Under the pieces are notes generated by a model. That model was not told where the DNA came from and ran no database searches. It saw only the letters and a list, made by a program, of their open reading frames with translations. Made by a program: the position numbers and the translations under genes. A DNA stretch of 34,974 bases from positions 1-34,974 of IMG/VR virus record IMGVR_UViG_3300012147_000045, one strand, 5' to 3'. Origin of the DNA: a virus. Below are positions 8,334 to 16,532 of the stretch, piece after piece (position 1 is the stretch's first letter; every line of letters starts with the position of its first letter).

Positions 8334-8951
8334 TTAAATTATTTCACATCCTATTTGTAATAGGGGAATCGCCTTCTTATATTTCATAAATTCAGTATTA
8401 CCATCGGGCATCTTAATCATGACTCTCTCATTCCTTCCTGGTTTTTTGGGGGTGGTAACTGTTTCCAAATATCTTCTATCGACATCCGTAATCAATTTTC
8501 CATCCAAATGATCAATTTCATGTTGTGCACATACACATTCCAATAATCCCTTATCATCCCAAAATTTATGTGAATCCTCCCATCCATCTTTATTATCCGG
8601 TGAGAAAACTATTGTTCCAAGATTATCACACTCAACCGTAATAGATTCGTGCCTGATAGTTTTGACTGGTTTCTTCATTGATTTTTCTATGGATAAACAT
8701 TGTTCTAAGTACATCACCGTTTTCTTTGAACGATCTACTATTTTAGGATTTACCAATATCATGGGTGTATCTCCTGTATCTATTATACAAATACGTTCAT
8801 CCATTCCAAGTTGATTAGCAGATAATCCAAATCCCTTTTTGTAAGATAGTTCTCGTTTAAGGATGCCTCCAATATAATCCACCTCGGCAGTTGTATATAT
8901 CTTTGAATTAACGGGTACTCTTAATTTATTTTCATCCTTTAGTAACTTCAT
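8334..8951 (-). CDS. def: Peptide deformylase
   Basis: A 205-residue metalloenzyme that removes the formyl group from the initiator Met of nascent proteins. All three signature motifs are present: motif I GFGLSANQ (residues 40-47, with Ser where most have Ala), motif II EQCLS (83-87, metal-binding Cys), and motif III HEIDH (144-148, two metal His and the catalytic Glu). The segment between motifs II and III carries an insertion (SPDNKDGWEDSHKFWDD) compared with bacterial enzymes. Phage deformylases are known in other T4-like phages. Here it fits a genome rich in translation functions. Confidence 0.93.
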   Translation of the reverse strand: MKLLKDENKLRVPVNSKIYTTAEVDYIGGILKRELSYKKGFGLSANQLGMDERICIIDTGDTPMILVNPKIVDRSKKTVMYLEQCLSIEKSMKKPVKTIRHESITVECDNLGTIVFSPDNKDGWEDSHKFWDDKGLLECVCAQHEIDHLDGKLITDVDRRYLETVTTPKKPGRNERVMIKMPDGNTEFMKYKKAIPLLQIGCEII

Positions 8952-8954
8952 AAT

Positions 8955-9074
8955 TTATATATCTAATAATTGTTGTAAATGTTGTATCCGTAGTTTTTGT
9001 GCTATAGTAGGTACGGGGTTCTGCTTTAGTTCCCAAAGTTCTCTATAAACTTTTTGTGTGTCTAGTTCTCTCAT
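8955..9074 (-). CDS. Hypothetical small helical protein
   Basis: A 39-residue ORF, MRELDTQKVYRELWELKQ then QHLQQLLDI. I place the start at 9074 because this ATG overlaps the TAA of the upstream membrane-protein gene (TAATG), the coupling seen repeatedly in this genome. A longer reading to 9146 would overlap that gene by 73 nt. It is highly helical, probably an amphipathic protein. Function unknown. Confidence 0.55.
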   Translation of the reverse strand: MRELDTQKVYRELWELKQNPVPTIAQKLRIQHLQQLLDI

Positions 9075-9286
9075 TATTTTCTTTTTATAGTTTCTATGAT
9101 TTGTATCGTTAATCCACATAAGAATGCCAAGAATGAAATCGGCCATGTTATTATGATACCGATTTTCTTACTGGTCGACCATGTATTGTAAATAAGTGTA
9201 CGTTTGATCATGAATTGCATGAAATCGGACCACAATGTACCTAATAAAATGTAAAATAATATAACTGATATAAAATGAATTCCCAT
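9074..9286 (-). CDS. Small integral membrane protein
   Basis: A 70-residue protein with two predicted membrane segments: residues 2-20 (GIHFISVILFYILLGTLW) and residues 40-64 (KIGIIITWPISFLAFLCGL, continuing IQII). A short basic tail ends IKRK. The start overlaps the stop of the helicase gene and the stop overlaps the next start, so it belongs to a tightly coupled operon. Function unknown. Confidence 0.65.
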   Translation of the reverse strand: MGIHFISVILFYILLGTLWSDFMQFMIKRTLIYNTWSTSKKIGIIITWPISFLAFLCGLTIQIIETIKRK

Positions 9287-10668
9287 TATCCCTGAATTTG
9301 TTTTAATCTTAAAATTTCATTTTTAACTTTCATGTTCCATTCCGACCATTCAAAATTGGCCAACATATACTCCCTGTAATGTATTGGTATACTTTTCACC
9401 TCACTGCCTTTGTATTTTCCAAATGTAATAAATGTTTTTTCTATATCACCATCTACAATTTTAGTACCAAGGTCAATTCCACCTTCACGGTGTAATCCTA
9501 TTTCGTGCATCGGCACTCCAGTTATTTTTTTATTACCCTCCCCGTATAAATTCCATTCTTCATTACCATCATCCACATAATACAGATCTTCGACCTTACC
9601 GAACCTAATAACCGATCCGACGAAATCCACTACTAAGCAATTATCCTTTCCACTGTGGATACGAGTACCCCTACCAACGAATTGATACCACCAAGATATA
9701 GATGATGTTGGTCTACCTGTAATCAAACAATCCAATTCAGGATAATCAAACCCAATTGTTAAAACGTTTACTTGTACAATTACTCGTATTCGTCCACCCT
9801 TAAACTCACTTATTATTCGATTTCTCTCTTTTGTTGGTGTACCCCCATGAACAACTGCAGAATTTGGTATCTTCCCTGCTAAATCAAATGCTTGAGCTAT
9901 CGTAGGAACTGCAATTAATATTGCACGTCTATCCACTAATTCCTTAACTTTCTTTATTATCTTTTGTTCGATGTTCTGCTTCTCATACGCACGTTCCATT
10001 GAGGAATTTGTCCAATCCGCACGAGTCGAGTTATAGACTAAAGTTCCACTATCAAAATCATAGGATTGGTATTCCAACTTAGACCAAAATCCCAAATCGA
10101 CCATTTCTTTAATTTGAGCAACATAAAGGATATATTTGAAAAACATTCCTTTTTTACTATAATTCGTTAACATTACTAATTTAGAGTACGGACCATCATC
10201 ACCCATATTGGTCTGTAATTTCAATGGTGTTGCTGTTAATCCAAGTACGTGTGTTGCATTGAGGCCCGATATGAACCGACGTAATAGACCATCTGATTTT
10301 CTTGGATACCGATCACATTCGTCTATGATTACCTTTGTAAACCCTAGTTTTCTTAAATCCTGTGTTACTTTTATAATGGATCCAAGGGTTGCATATGTAA
10401 TATTTCCGATTTCCTTTTCACCCATTGATGCGGAATAAATAGATGCAGTACCACCCAAGTTAACAAACTTACCATAGTTCTGTTCTAATAATTCCTTTGA
10501 TGGTTGTAGTACCAATACTTTCTTACCGATACCTTTAGCTATATGTGCGATGACAATTGATTTACCGAATGCAGTTGGTGCAACGATTATAGATGGTGCC
10601 ATCTTCGGTGTTCGGAAGAATTCCTGACCTATTGCAACTGGATCTAGCTGATTTTCTCTTAATTTCAA
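9286..10668 (-). CDS. SF2 DNA helicase (UvsW-like) with C-terminal FGKYKG domain
   Basis: A 460-residue superfamily 2 helicase. Visible motifs: I, APTAFGKS (residues 30-37); II, DECD (116-119); III, LTATP (144-148); then VHGGT and the motif VI QFVGRGTR near residue 330. UvsW-type enzymes remodel replication and recombination forks and unwind R-loops in T4-like phages. The last ~55 residues contain FGKYKG followed by IPIHYREYMLAN, resembling the short FGKYKG domain (DUF3820 family) of phage proteins, so this looks like a fusion. The start is a TTG overlapping the upstream stop; no ATG lies before motif I. Confidence 0.85.
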   Translation of the reverse strand: MKLRENQLDPVAIGQEFFRTPKMAPSIIVAPTAFGKSIVIAHIAKGIGKKVLVLQPSKELLEQNYGKFVNLGGTASIYSASMGEKEIGNITYATLGSIIKVTQDLRKLGFTKVIIDECDRYPRKSDGLLRRFISGLNATHVLGLTATPLKLQTNMGDDGPYSKLVMLTNYSKKGMFFKYILYVAQIKEMVDLGFWSKLEYQSYDFDSGTLVYNSTRADWTNSSMERAYEKQNIEQKIIKKVKELVDRRAILIAVPTIAQAFDLAGKIPNSAVVHGGTPTKERNRIISEFKGGRIRVIVQVNVLTIGFDYPELDCLITGRPTSSISWWYQFVGRGTRIHSGKDNCLVVDFVGSVIRFGKVEDLYYVDDGNEEWNLYGEGNKKITGVPMHEIGLHREGGIDLGTKIVDGDIEKTFITFGKYKGSEVKSIPIHYREYMLANFEWSEWNMKVKNEILRLKQIQG

Positions 10669-10871
10669 AATTTATACTTTTTTTTGTATTTTTTATCAAA
10701 CCCACTACCTACACCAATATCAAGTATCTCGGATCCCTTCGGTAAAAGTGGTTTTCTTTTCTTATCATCGATAATATCATCTACAAAGGTATTTTTGAAT
10801 ACAATTAATTGAGTTTTTGCATTCTTACGTGCTGAAGTTTTATAAACGACCCATATATCTGGTTTATCCAT
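10665..10871 (-). CDS. Hypothetical protein
   Basis: A 68-residue protein beginning MDKPDIWVVYKTSARKNAKT. I choose the ATG at 10871 because it overlaps the stop of the preceding gene (TGATG); an in-frame ATG four codons upstream exists. Beta-rich first half, then a basic C-terminus (FDKKYKKKYKF). It ends four bases inside the helicase gene. No known family. Confidence 0.62.
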   Translation of the reverse strand: MDKPDIWVVYKTSARKNAKTQLIVFKNTFVDDIIDDKKRKPLLPKGSEILDIGVGSGFDKKYKKKYKF

Positions 10872-11377
10872 CAATCCCACCATCTTTGTATATTATGTTC
10901 AATATAATTCCATAATAATTTGTGAGCTCTTTCTTGTTTTTCCTGTGATTCTTTAAATAATTTGGTATGCATTTCCTCAACTTCATCCGCATTTTCCCAA
11001 GATTCAAATTCACTATTCAAGGTACTATATTTGTCATTATCCACACAATCCGTAAATACGAAATCTAAAACGTTCTCACCGTATAGTTTTCTCATCTTAT
11101 CTTGGTACTCACCTCCATATTCTGAATCATATACCTTATCGATTAATTTAATAGCAGTACGGATTTTCGACGCGTTTATTTTTGCACACATTGTGTTTGC
11201 ATGATCGGATTCCATGAAATCAGCTTGTCGTTTTAATTGATGTTTGAATAAATCAAGTGCATATGAGAAATCGAAATCAAATCCATTCCATATCATGGGA
11301 ATAAAATCTATTACCCTATTTATTTGATAGTATTTTCTTTTGAAGAAATATATTATGTTACTCCAGATTTGTTTCAT
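10871..11377 (-). CDS. Hypothetical protein, helical
   Basis: A 168-residue mainly helical protein, unrecognised. The N-terminal third is basic and aromatic (FFKRKYYQINRVIDFIPMIW), the middle has ALDLFKHQLKRQADFME then HANTMCAKINASKIRTAIKLID, and the end is glutamate-rich before NIQRWWD. It overlaps the upstream gene by 20 nt and the downstream one by 1 nt. The layout resembles small conserved proteins in T4-like phage helicase operons; role unknown. Confidence 0.7.
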   Translation of the reverse strand: MKQIWSNIIYFFKRKYYQINRVIDFIPMIWNGFDFDFSYALDLFKHQLKRQADFMESDHANTMCAKINASKIRTAIKLIDKVYDSEYGGEYQDKMRKLYGENVLDFVFTDCVDNDKYSTLNSEFESWENADEVEEMHTKLFKESQEKQERAHKLLWNYIEHNIQRWWD

Positions 11378-11603
11378 CCTCTTTATGATTATGTTCCATA
11401 TCTAAGATTCCTACTCGTTGATATGCATCGTATAACGATGTTACTGTTTTATGTAATAATTCCGTAAGTTCTGTATCCCCTAACCGACTTACTAGGATAT
11501 GATTTACTAAATGGGATTCAATGTTAGAAGTAATTACATGAAGTCTATCCATTACCTCCAAATAATGACCTTCGTTTATTTGATATTCTTCTTTCTCCGA
11601 CAT
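11358..11603 (-). CDS. Hypothetical helical protein
   Basis: An 81-residue, histidine-rich, helical protein (GHYLEVMDRLHVITSNIESH then LGDTELTELLHKTVTSLYDA). No metal-binding pattern is clear. It is the first gene of the helicase operon, following the promoter at 11623-11655. Confidence 0.62.
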   Translation of the reverse strand: MSEKEEYQINEGHYLEVMDRLHVITSNIESHLVNHILVSRLGDTELTELLHKTVTSLYDAYQRVGILDMEHNHKEDETNLE

Positions 11604-11622
11604 ATTATGTTATAGGTTTTAC

Positions 11623-11655
11623 CAAATATACGAAATATATTCGTATAAAACAAGT
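11623..11655 (-). promoter_or_regulatory. Bacteroidetes-type promoter
   Basis: A CTTG box (11651-11654) and TATATTTG (11623-11630) separated by 20 nt, just upstream of the operon that starts at 11603. Confidence 0.6.
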
Positions 11656-11657
11656 TT

Positions 11658-13070
11658 TTATGAATAAATTTTCATATTATCTTTATCGGGATACATATCT
11701 CGGTACTTCTGTAGTTGTGATTGTGTTCCACCTTTGTACTTTAACCAAAATTCAACTGCACGTTGATTATATAACCACCTTTGGGGCTTCTTCCAATCAA
11801 ACCACGGATGGTAGAAGTATTCATTTTCTTTATAACGATTATTCCACCCACCTTGATCATACTCTATCCATTTGGGATTATATATGTTCATTTCATCGGG
11901 ATTACTCACAAATGGAATATCCCTGTATTTCTTGAATGCTTCTTTTAGTTTTTCGTTGGGAGGAATTGTTCCATCCGATGGATCCTCCGTTTCCGGTGTT
12001 TTTTCTTCCGATTCGCGTCCGATTGTAGTATCATTCATAGTTGATTTATCTGTTTCGACCTTACTTTCTTGATATGAAACATTATTTTCCCGTTCCATAC
12101 ATTCACTGCATTGTTCCACACACCCATGCATTGCCTGGACTGGGCCCTGCATATCGTAACATTCAAATGAAGGAAGATTTTCCACTATAACATCCGATTT
12201 ATCATCTTTCGTTAAATTTTTTCCATCATCTCCATATACTTGGTAAATATTTTCCATTATAACCTTTTCCCCCTTCTCACCCTTATCAACTTTCAATGCA
12301 GTAGCGAACGCGATAACAAGTGTTACTGCTAATGGATCGAATACAAAAACAATAAATAATGCGAACCAATTTACAACGGAATCCATTTCTATTCCTGTTA
12401 TATTTGAGATATATCTAAGAGGTCCTATCTCGGCTGCAACACTATTATTTGATTTTAAATCTAAAATCTGAATATCTAAACTTGTAATGGAATCACGTGA
12501 GGTATCTTCTTTTAGAGTTAATTTATCACGTTGCAGCTTGGATTCTTCCAATTGTGACTGAAGTACATTTCTTGTACTACTTGATGTCGTTGTAATAATT
12601 TTCCCGGTTTCCCTATCTTTATATTGAATTACATTATTTGATAATCCCTTTGATAGTTCACCAATTGATTCGTTTAGTTGGTTCTTTTCCGTATTATAGT
12701 TCGCAAGTTGTTCTATATATCTATTTTTCTTTAACTGAATTATTTCAGTTTTTTTATCTATTATACTCATTTCATCCGCAGTTACCTGATACGCGGATGT
12801 AAGAAATCCATAGATGCCAGCGGATGTTATCAGAATAAGGATTACCGTGCCCACCACGAGATAAAATCGTAAAAATTTATTAATTTTGTTCCAGTAGTTA
12901 TATAGGAATCCAGCAGAAATAAGTTTGGCCAGTTCCAGTGAACTGGCCATTATCATCACCGAAAGTGTTGCTCCCGCGAATAAACTTGATAACCCACTTA
13001 TCGAAAAATAAGCGGCGTTACCTGCCACGAACAACGCGGAGAACCCTAGTAAAAAAGTTCTGAATTTCAT
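11658..13070 (-). CDS. Polytopic membrane protein with periplasmic coiled coil
   Basis: A 470-residue protein. There are three N-terminal membrane helices (residues ~5-30, 33-58 and 70-95), then a long coiled coil of about 110 residues (EMSIIDKKTEIIQLKKNRYI, later LEESKLQRDKLTLKED), then a further membrane helix (WFALFIVFVFDPLAVTLVIA, ~235-258). The C-terminal 200 residues are hydrophilic, with a Cys-rich patch (CVEQCSECMERE) and an aromatic end (GGWNNRYKENEYFYHPWFDW). Similar architecture occurs in uncharacterised T4-like phage proteins. It may remodel the host envelope; this is a guess. Confidence 0.75.
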   Translation of the reverse strand: MKFRTFLLGFSALFVAGNAAYFSISGLSSLFAGATLSVMIMASSLELAKLISAGFLYNYWNKINKFLRFYLVVGTVILILITSAGIYGFLTSAYQVTADEMSIIDKKTEIIQLKKNRYIEQLANYNTEKNQLNESIGELSKGLSNNVIQYKDRETGKIITTTSSSTRNVLQSQLEESKLQRDKLTLKEDTSRDSITSLDIQILDLKSNNSVAAEIGPLRYISNITGIEMDSVVNWFALFIVFVFDPLAVTLVIAFATALKVDKGEKGEKVIMENIYQVYGDDGKNLTKDDKSDVIVENLPSFECYDMQGPVQAMHGCVEQCSECMERENNVSYQESKVETDKSTMNDTTIGRESEEKTPETEDPSDGTIPPNEKLKEAFKKYRDIPFVSNPDEMNIYNPKWIEYDQGGWNNRYKENEYFYHPWFDWKKPQRWLYNQRAVEFWLKYKGGTQSQLQKYRDMYPDKDNMKIYS

Positions 13071-13071
13071 A

Positions 13072-13251
13072 TTATGATATACTTATGATTTCTCGTAAAT
13101 CCTGTAATGCCTTCTGCGATTGTTTGATGTATTGCTTAGCTTCGTTGGGGTCTGATTTCTTCACACCATCTACCATCTTATCAACTAAGTTGATTTTACT
13201 TTCAATTGAAGTAATGTAATCATATGCTCTTTGTTTGTATCCCTCTTTCAT
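13072..13251 (-). CDS. Hypothetical small helical protein
   Basis: A 59-residue ORF beginning MKEGYKQRAYDYITSIESKI and ending LQDLREIISIS. It is strongly helical, with regular charge spacing. One base separates its stop from the next ATG, and its start lies 24 nt downstream of a TATTTATA motif, supporting expression with the membrane protein. Function unknown. Confidence 0.68.
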   Translation of the reverse strand: MKEGYKQRAYDYITSIESKINLVDKMVDGVKKSDPNEAKQYIKQSQKALQDLREIISIS

Positions 13252-13275
13252 AATTGCGTATTTTATTTGTACATA

Positions 13276-13283
13276 TATAAATA
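13276..13283 (-). promoter_or_regulatory. Candidate late promoter element (TATTTATA)
   Basis: TATTTATA 24 nt upstream of the ATG at 13251, directly after a terminator hairpin (13294-13318). Same layout as at 6275. Confidence 0.48.
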
Positions 13284-13293
13284 TATAATATAT

Positions 13294-13318
13294 AAAAAAG
13301 GGGATTTTTACGATCCCC
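13294..13318 (-). terminator. Intrinsic terminator
   Basis: Minus strand: GGGGAT-CGTAAAA-ATCCCC (6-bp stem, 7-nt loop) followed by six Ts. It closes the unit ending with the gene at 13342. Confidence 0.85.
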
Positions 13319-13341
13319 AGTTTTATAACATCTATACTAAT

Positions 13342-13698
13342 CTATTCTTGATCTGGATATAAATTATAGTTTGTATCTTCATAAATATCCTGTGATGTTA
13401 ACGCCCTATATAATATTTCTATTTCTTCTTCCGTTTCACATTCACCCAATCCATTATAATCATATAATGTAACTAGATAGTTTCCTTTGGATAATCCAAG
13501 TTCTTCCCAATCATCCTCTGCGGATGAAACCAGACACACGGAATCCCCATCAGGATTATCCTTTGGCAGTGGTAAGGACCAATACACAAATTCTTCACCA
13601 TCTTCTGTTTCTGTGTTTTTTTCCCAACCCTGTGTTGTAAATGTAGTTATTGTTATCGGTGTATCCTGAATCGATATTGGTCGCCAAATTCTATCCAT
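13342..13698 (-). CDS. Hypothetical acidic protein
   Basis: A 118-residue acidic protein, beta-rich at the start (IQDTPITITTFTTQGWEKNT), then VYWSLPLPKDNPDGD and a C-terminal helical segment. It has no recognised domain. It follows the nucleotidase gene by 9 nt and ends at a strong terminator, so the two are co-transcribed. Confidence 0.68.
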   Translation of the reverse strand: MDRIWRPISIQDTPITITTFTTQGWEKNTETEDGEEFVYWSLPLPKDNPDGDSVCLVSSAEDDWEELGLSKGNYLVTLYDYNGLGECETEEEIEILYRALTSQDIYEDTNYNLYPDQE

Positions 13699-13707
13699 AT
13701 ATTTTTT

Positions 13708-14193
13708 TTAAAGAAGTTTTTTTAGAACAGAATCCCAATCAGGATACTTGTTCCAGTTTTTATTTTTATAATTCCACCCAAATGAAATAAGTTCACCTTT
13801 AAATTCTGTAGCACCCCTTTCAGTTCTATCATCAATAAGGTAATCACCCATTAGTAAATCTTTTCTATGAGTAGTAATCATTTTTTTTTCGAAACTTGGA
13901 ATCCAATCCTTTACCCATTTTAACTTTTCGTTCAGTGCAGTTGGATTATCCCATGGGGAAGTAGTTGCTATAAACATTTCGTATTTTCCACTTTGTTCTA
14001 ATTTTCGAATTGATTCGATAGAACCTTTAATTGGAGATGCGTTAATGAAAATATTTGGAATTAAATCAGGATGTGTTTCATGTTTAGTTAAATAAACATA
14101 ATCTGATCTACTTTTGGTTTCGTTTATAGATTTCCCAAAATCCACAAGAACACCATCCATATCAACATAAATTATTTTCTTTTCTGTCATCAT
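13708..14193 (-). CDS. 5'(3')-deoxyribonucleotidase, HAD family
   Basis: A 161-residue HAD-fold phosphatase. Motif I is DMDGVLVDF (residues ~11-19) with the nucleophilic and acid/base Asp; motif II is the Thr of IATTSPW; motif III and IV functions are in HRKDLLMGDYLIDDRTERG with the paired Asp. The NPTALNEKLKWVKDWIP cap helix is typical of NT5C-type nucleotidases, which dephosphorylate nucleoside monophosphates and adjust dNTP pools. Phages carry these in nucleotide metabolism modules. Two adjacent ATGs are possible starts. Confidence 0.85.
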   Translation of the reverse strand: MMTEKKIIYVDMDGVLVDFGKSINETKSRSDYVYLTKHETHPDLIPNIFINASPIKGSIESIRKLEQSGKYEMFIATTSPWDNPTALNEKLKWVKDWIPSFEKKMITTHRKDLLMGDYLIDDRTERGATEFKGELISFGWNYKNKNWNKYPDWDSVLKKLL

Positions 14194-14213
14194 CTCTCAA
14201 TTAATATTACTTT

Positions 14214-14270
14214 GTAATATACGAATAAGTATTCATAATTCCAAATAAAAAGTATTAAAGTTTTATCCTT
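14214..14270 (-). promoter_or_regulatory. Bacteroidetes-type promoter
   Basis: TTTGG box and TATATTAC (14214-14221) separated by about 19 nt, with ACTTTAATA upstream. It lies ahead of the nucleotidase gene. Confidence 0.6.
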
Positions 14271-14476
14271 TTTAGTAGTCGTTCATCTGATATATTATAA
14301 TCATCGACAGGATTAAAGGTGTTATGTATCGGGTTTGGATGTCTATAGGTTTCTTCATATCTAATAATATCCATGTTACGTAAACCTTGCCAGAATCTTA
14401 AATCATTACATTCAGTACGATTAAAGTACTCCGTAATCTTATCGATTATTTCTTTGTGTTCATTTTTCATCATCAT
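14255..14476 (-). CDS. Hypothetical protein
   Basis: A 73-residue protein: HKEIIDKITEYFNRTECNDL then LRNMDIIRYEETYRHPN. The start is one of three consecutive Met codons. Its end lies inside the upstream part of the promoter for the nucleotidase. No family recognised. Confidence 0.58.
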   Translation of the reverse strand: MMMKNEHKEIIDKITEYFNRTECNDLRFWQGLRNMDIIRYEETYRHPNPIHNTFNPVDDYNISDERLLKRIKL

Positions 14477-14486
14477 TTATACTTTT

Positions 14487-14663
14487 TTAGTTTTCACGTA
14501 TGGTAGTTATAATCCACTCCAACATTTCCATTTTACCCACAATCATTGCCTTTTCAGCAAGTAAATCAGTGTCCAATCCACCTACTGAAATAGATTTATT
14601 AATTATATTATATTCACTTGTTACTTCTAAAAATTTATCCATTAATATTTTATCCATTACCAT
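14487..14663 (-). CDS. Hypothetical small protein
   Basis: A 58-residue ORF opening MVMDKILMDKFLEVTSEYNI and ending MLEWIITTIREN. It is a helical protein between two other small genes on the same strand, 10 nt before the next start. Several Met codons leave the start uncertain. Confidence 0.55.
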   Translation of the reverse strand: MVMDKILMDKFLEVTSEYNIINKSISVGGLDTDLLAEKAMIVGKMEMLEWIITTIREN

Positions 14664-14702
14664 ATCCGTATATTATGTTGTAAATTCACTCTCATGATTT
14701 AT

Positions 14703-14909
14703 TTAATCGAACCCCTCACCAAAGGTGTTGGCCCATTCATTTGCAGTAATACCACTAATAATAAACTCCCGTTGATCGGGTGTAAGATTTGGAAATATAT
14801 TTTGTACTAATTCATTACCATTGGTGTACCTATCCAACTGTTCCTGTGTAATAGGTAGATCCATAGAATTTATATTTCCACTTAGAGTTGATTTTTTCGT
14901 TACTATCAT
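14703..14909 (-). CDS. Hypothetical small protein
   Basis: A 68-residue ORF. After a serine/threonine-rich N-terminus, the segment LPITQEQLDRYTNGNELVQN, then PNLTPDQREFIISGITANEW is characteristic of short phage proteins (an 'LT-x-x-Q-R-EF-x-x-GIT-x-x-EW' pattern), also found in cyanophage accessory genes. Function unknown. Six bases separate it from the gene upstream. Confidence 0.65.
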   Translation of the reverse strand: MIVTKKSTLSGNINSMDLPITQEQLDRYTNGNELVQNIFPNLTPDQREFIISGITANEWANTFGEGFD

Positions 14910-14915
14910 AATTTT

Positions 14916-15251
14916 TTATTTATTGTTCAAAACTTCTTTTATTGCTCTTTTGGTCGCGGTTTCTATATGAGTGTCATGACAACCAGTTGGATATAGTTCT
15001 AAGTTAAAATTAAAATCTATTAATTTTTTCCAGCCATCGGTATCATTTATTTGATGTGACATTTTAATTACATTACCATTTTTGTATAAGTGGTTATGGG
15101 GTTGTTTTTCAGATAATTGTTGATACGCTTTGTAGTGAAGTTGGCACGGGTGTATCGATTCAATATCGAAATATTCATCCATCACGGTTAATACCTGTAT
15201 TAGTTTAATATATTCAGATTTCGGATACTTTAAATTTACAGGATAGTTCAT
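14916..15251 (-). CDS. Hypothetical protein
   Basis: A 111-residue protein: PKSEYIKLIQVLTVMDEYFD, HPCQLHYKAYQQLSE, then HIETATKRAIKEVLNNK. Mixed alpha/beta, with several His and one Cys, but no clear metal site. Unrecognised. It belongs to the run of small genes between 14.2 and 16.1 kb. Confidence 0.6.
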   Translation of the reverse strand: MNYPVNLKYPKSEYIKLIQVLTVMDEYFDIESIHPCQLHYKAYQQLSEKQPHNHLYKNGNVIKMSHQINDTDGWKKLIDFNFNLELYPTGCHDTHIETATKRAIKEVLNNK

Positions 15252-15283
15252 GTTATATAATTTTTTATAGATTTATAAATGTG

Positions 15284-15520
15284 TTATTTGGATATATTTT
15301 GTATATCGGTTATATCACGTGATAGTTGTGTATTATCAAACCCATCCTCTGAAATTGATGAACTTAATGTATATGTTCCCCTTAAATCATCACGTTGTAA
15401 CCATTTATAATTGTCAGTTAATGTAATATTAACATCAGTGTATTTCCATTTCAATACATCAATCATTTTTTGTACTTCTGGTGTAAGGTTGTATATTTTA
15501 GTCATACTAGTAAATCCCAT
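15284..15520 (-). CDS. Hypothetical small protein
   Basis: A 78-residue ORF with LTPEVQKMIDVLKWKYTDVN then TDNYKWLQRDDLRGTYTLSS. Short alpha/beta protein of unknown role. The start could be the Met at residue 1 or residue 6. Confidence 0.58.
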   Translation of the reverse strand: MGFTSMTKIYNLTPEVQKMIDVLKWKYTDVNITLTDNYKWLQRDDLRGTYTLSSSISEDGFDNTQLSRDITDIQNISK

Positions 15521-15567
15521 AATAGTTAAATCCTTTAATTTTTATTATTGTTTTTACTTCGTTAAGA

Positions 15568-15714
15568 TCAGCTAGATATATAGTTTTGTCTATTGCGTAA
15601 TATCTTTTCCAATCGTTCGTACAACGTTTCTTTATGACGGTTATATATATCTTCGACTATATCATATCGAATATCATAATCCCTTGCAGTCTGTTCTATA
15701 AATGTGTTTTTCAT
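15568..15714 (-). CDS. Hypothetical very small protein
   Basis: A 48-residue ORF beginning MKNTFIEQTARDYDIRYDIV, then EDIYNRHKETLYERLEKILR. It is strongly helical with a regular hydrophobic repeat, and its start is 5 nt after the upstream stop, which supports it as a real gene. Function unknown. Confidence 0.55.
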   Translation of the reverse strand: MKNTFIEQTARDYDIRYDIVEDIYNRHKETLYERLEKILRNRQNYISS

Positions 15715-15719
15715 AATAT

Positions 15720-16094
15720 TTAGTTTTTAACTAGATAAGGTTTATCAAATCCACCAATGGAAACGTTAACATAGAATGTAGGTACAGAACCATAATCACC
15801 ATCATAAACAAGTTCACGTTGATCGGTTGAAGCTACATCAACTATCTTTGAAAGTAAATCAACTTTAGCGGGAAAATCCTTATGGTTTGTTTCGATGTAG
15901 AAGTGGTTTATTGATTGATAACCATTTTCCTGTTCCCATTGGGTAGCATCCTCCAACAATTCGATGGGGCCACTCAAAATATTAATGTTTATGGAACTAT
16001 GGTTTTTTCTACTTATAGAAAATTTATACTTAGGGAACATCTTTCTGATGATGTTTCTTTTTTCTTTTACTTCGTCGGTAGTGATGTAAGGCAT
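15720..16094 (-). CDS. Hypothetical protein
   Basis: A 124-residue protein: TDEVKEKRNIIRKMFPKYKF, SININILSGPIELLEDA, then a C-terminal beta segment (VNVSIGGFDKP). The N-terminal EVKEKRNIIRKMFPKYKFS helix-strand pattern occurs in small phage proteins (LPD29-like), but I do not assign a family firmly. It is first after the promoter at 16152. Confidence 0.65.
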   Translation of the reverse strand: MPYITTDEVKEKRNIIRKMFPKYKFSISRKNHSSININILSGPIELLEDATQWEQENGYQSINHFYIETNHKDFPAKVDLLSKIVDVASTDQRELVYDGDYGSVPTFYVNVSIGGFDKPYLVKN

Positions 16095-16151
16095 AACTTT
16101 AAATTTTTAAGGTTTATGTAGTTAAATCTCTCTCTCTCATTAACTACCCTA

Positions 16152-16197
16152 CTAAAGTACGAAATCGATTTTACAATTCCTAATTTAATATGTTAAA
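16152..16197 (-). promoter_or_regulatory. Promoter with conserved upstream AACATATTAAA motif
   Basis: Upstream motif TTTAACATATTAAAT, then a TTAGG -33 box, 19 nt, and TACTTTAG at -7 (16152-16159). It is one of a family of near-identical promoters in this window. Confidence 0.75.
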
Positions 16198-16238
16198 CGT
16201 TTGTTAATATATTTACACGTTTCAATTAATTTATATTT

Positions 16239-16436
16239 CTAAATTAAAGATTGATATGCGGATTCATTGATCCATTCCGGGTAAGTTTCGGTAATCCACA
16301 TACATTCTTCCTCGGATAGTTCTCTACCATCATAGGTTGCTTCACTTAAAAATGCATCACAGAAATCCGGATAATCCCATGTATACACATCTTCCATAAT
16401 TCCATTTAATTTATTTAAATCGAAATTTACAATCAT
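16239..16436 (-). CDS. Hypothetical acidic protein
   Basis: A 65-residue acidic protein (NLNKLNGIMEDVYTWDYPDF then LSEEECMWITETYPEWINES). It is a monocistronic gene following the promoter at 16465. Aromatic-rich and acidic, features shared with small early phage inhibitors, but no homology is seen. Confidence 0.6.
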   Translation of the reverse strand: MIVNFDLNKLNGIMEDVYTWDYPDFCDAFLSEATYDGRELSEEECMWITETYPEWINESAYQSLI

Positions 16437-16464
16437 AGTTTCTATAGGTTTAATTAATAAAGTA

Positions 16465-16509
16465 CTAATGTATGGATTAAATTTTAAAATACAAAATTTA
16501 ATATGTTAA
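16465..16509 (-). promoter_or_regulatory. Promoter with AACATATTAAA motif
   Basis: CTTAACATATTAAATTTTG, 19 nt, then TACATTAG (16465-16472). It drives the gene starting at 16436. Confidence 0.73.
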
Positions 16510-16532
16510 GATTTTCTCAATTGATTGATTAC

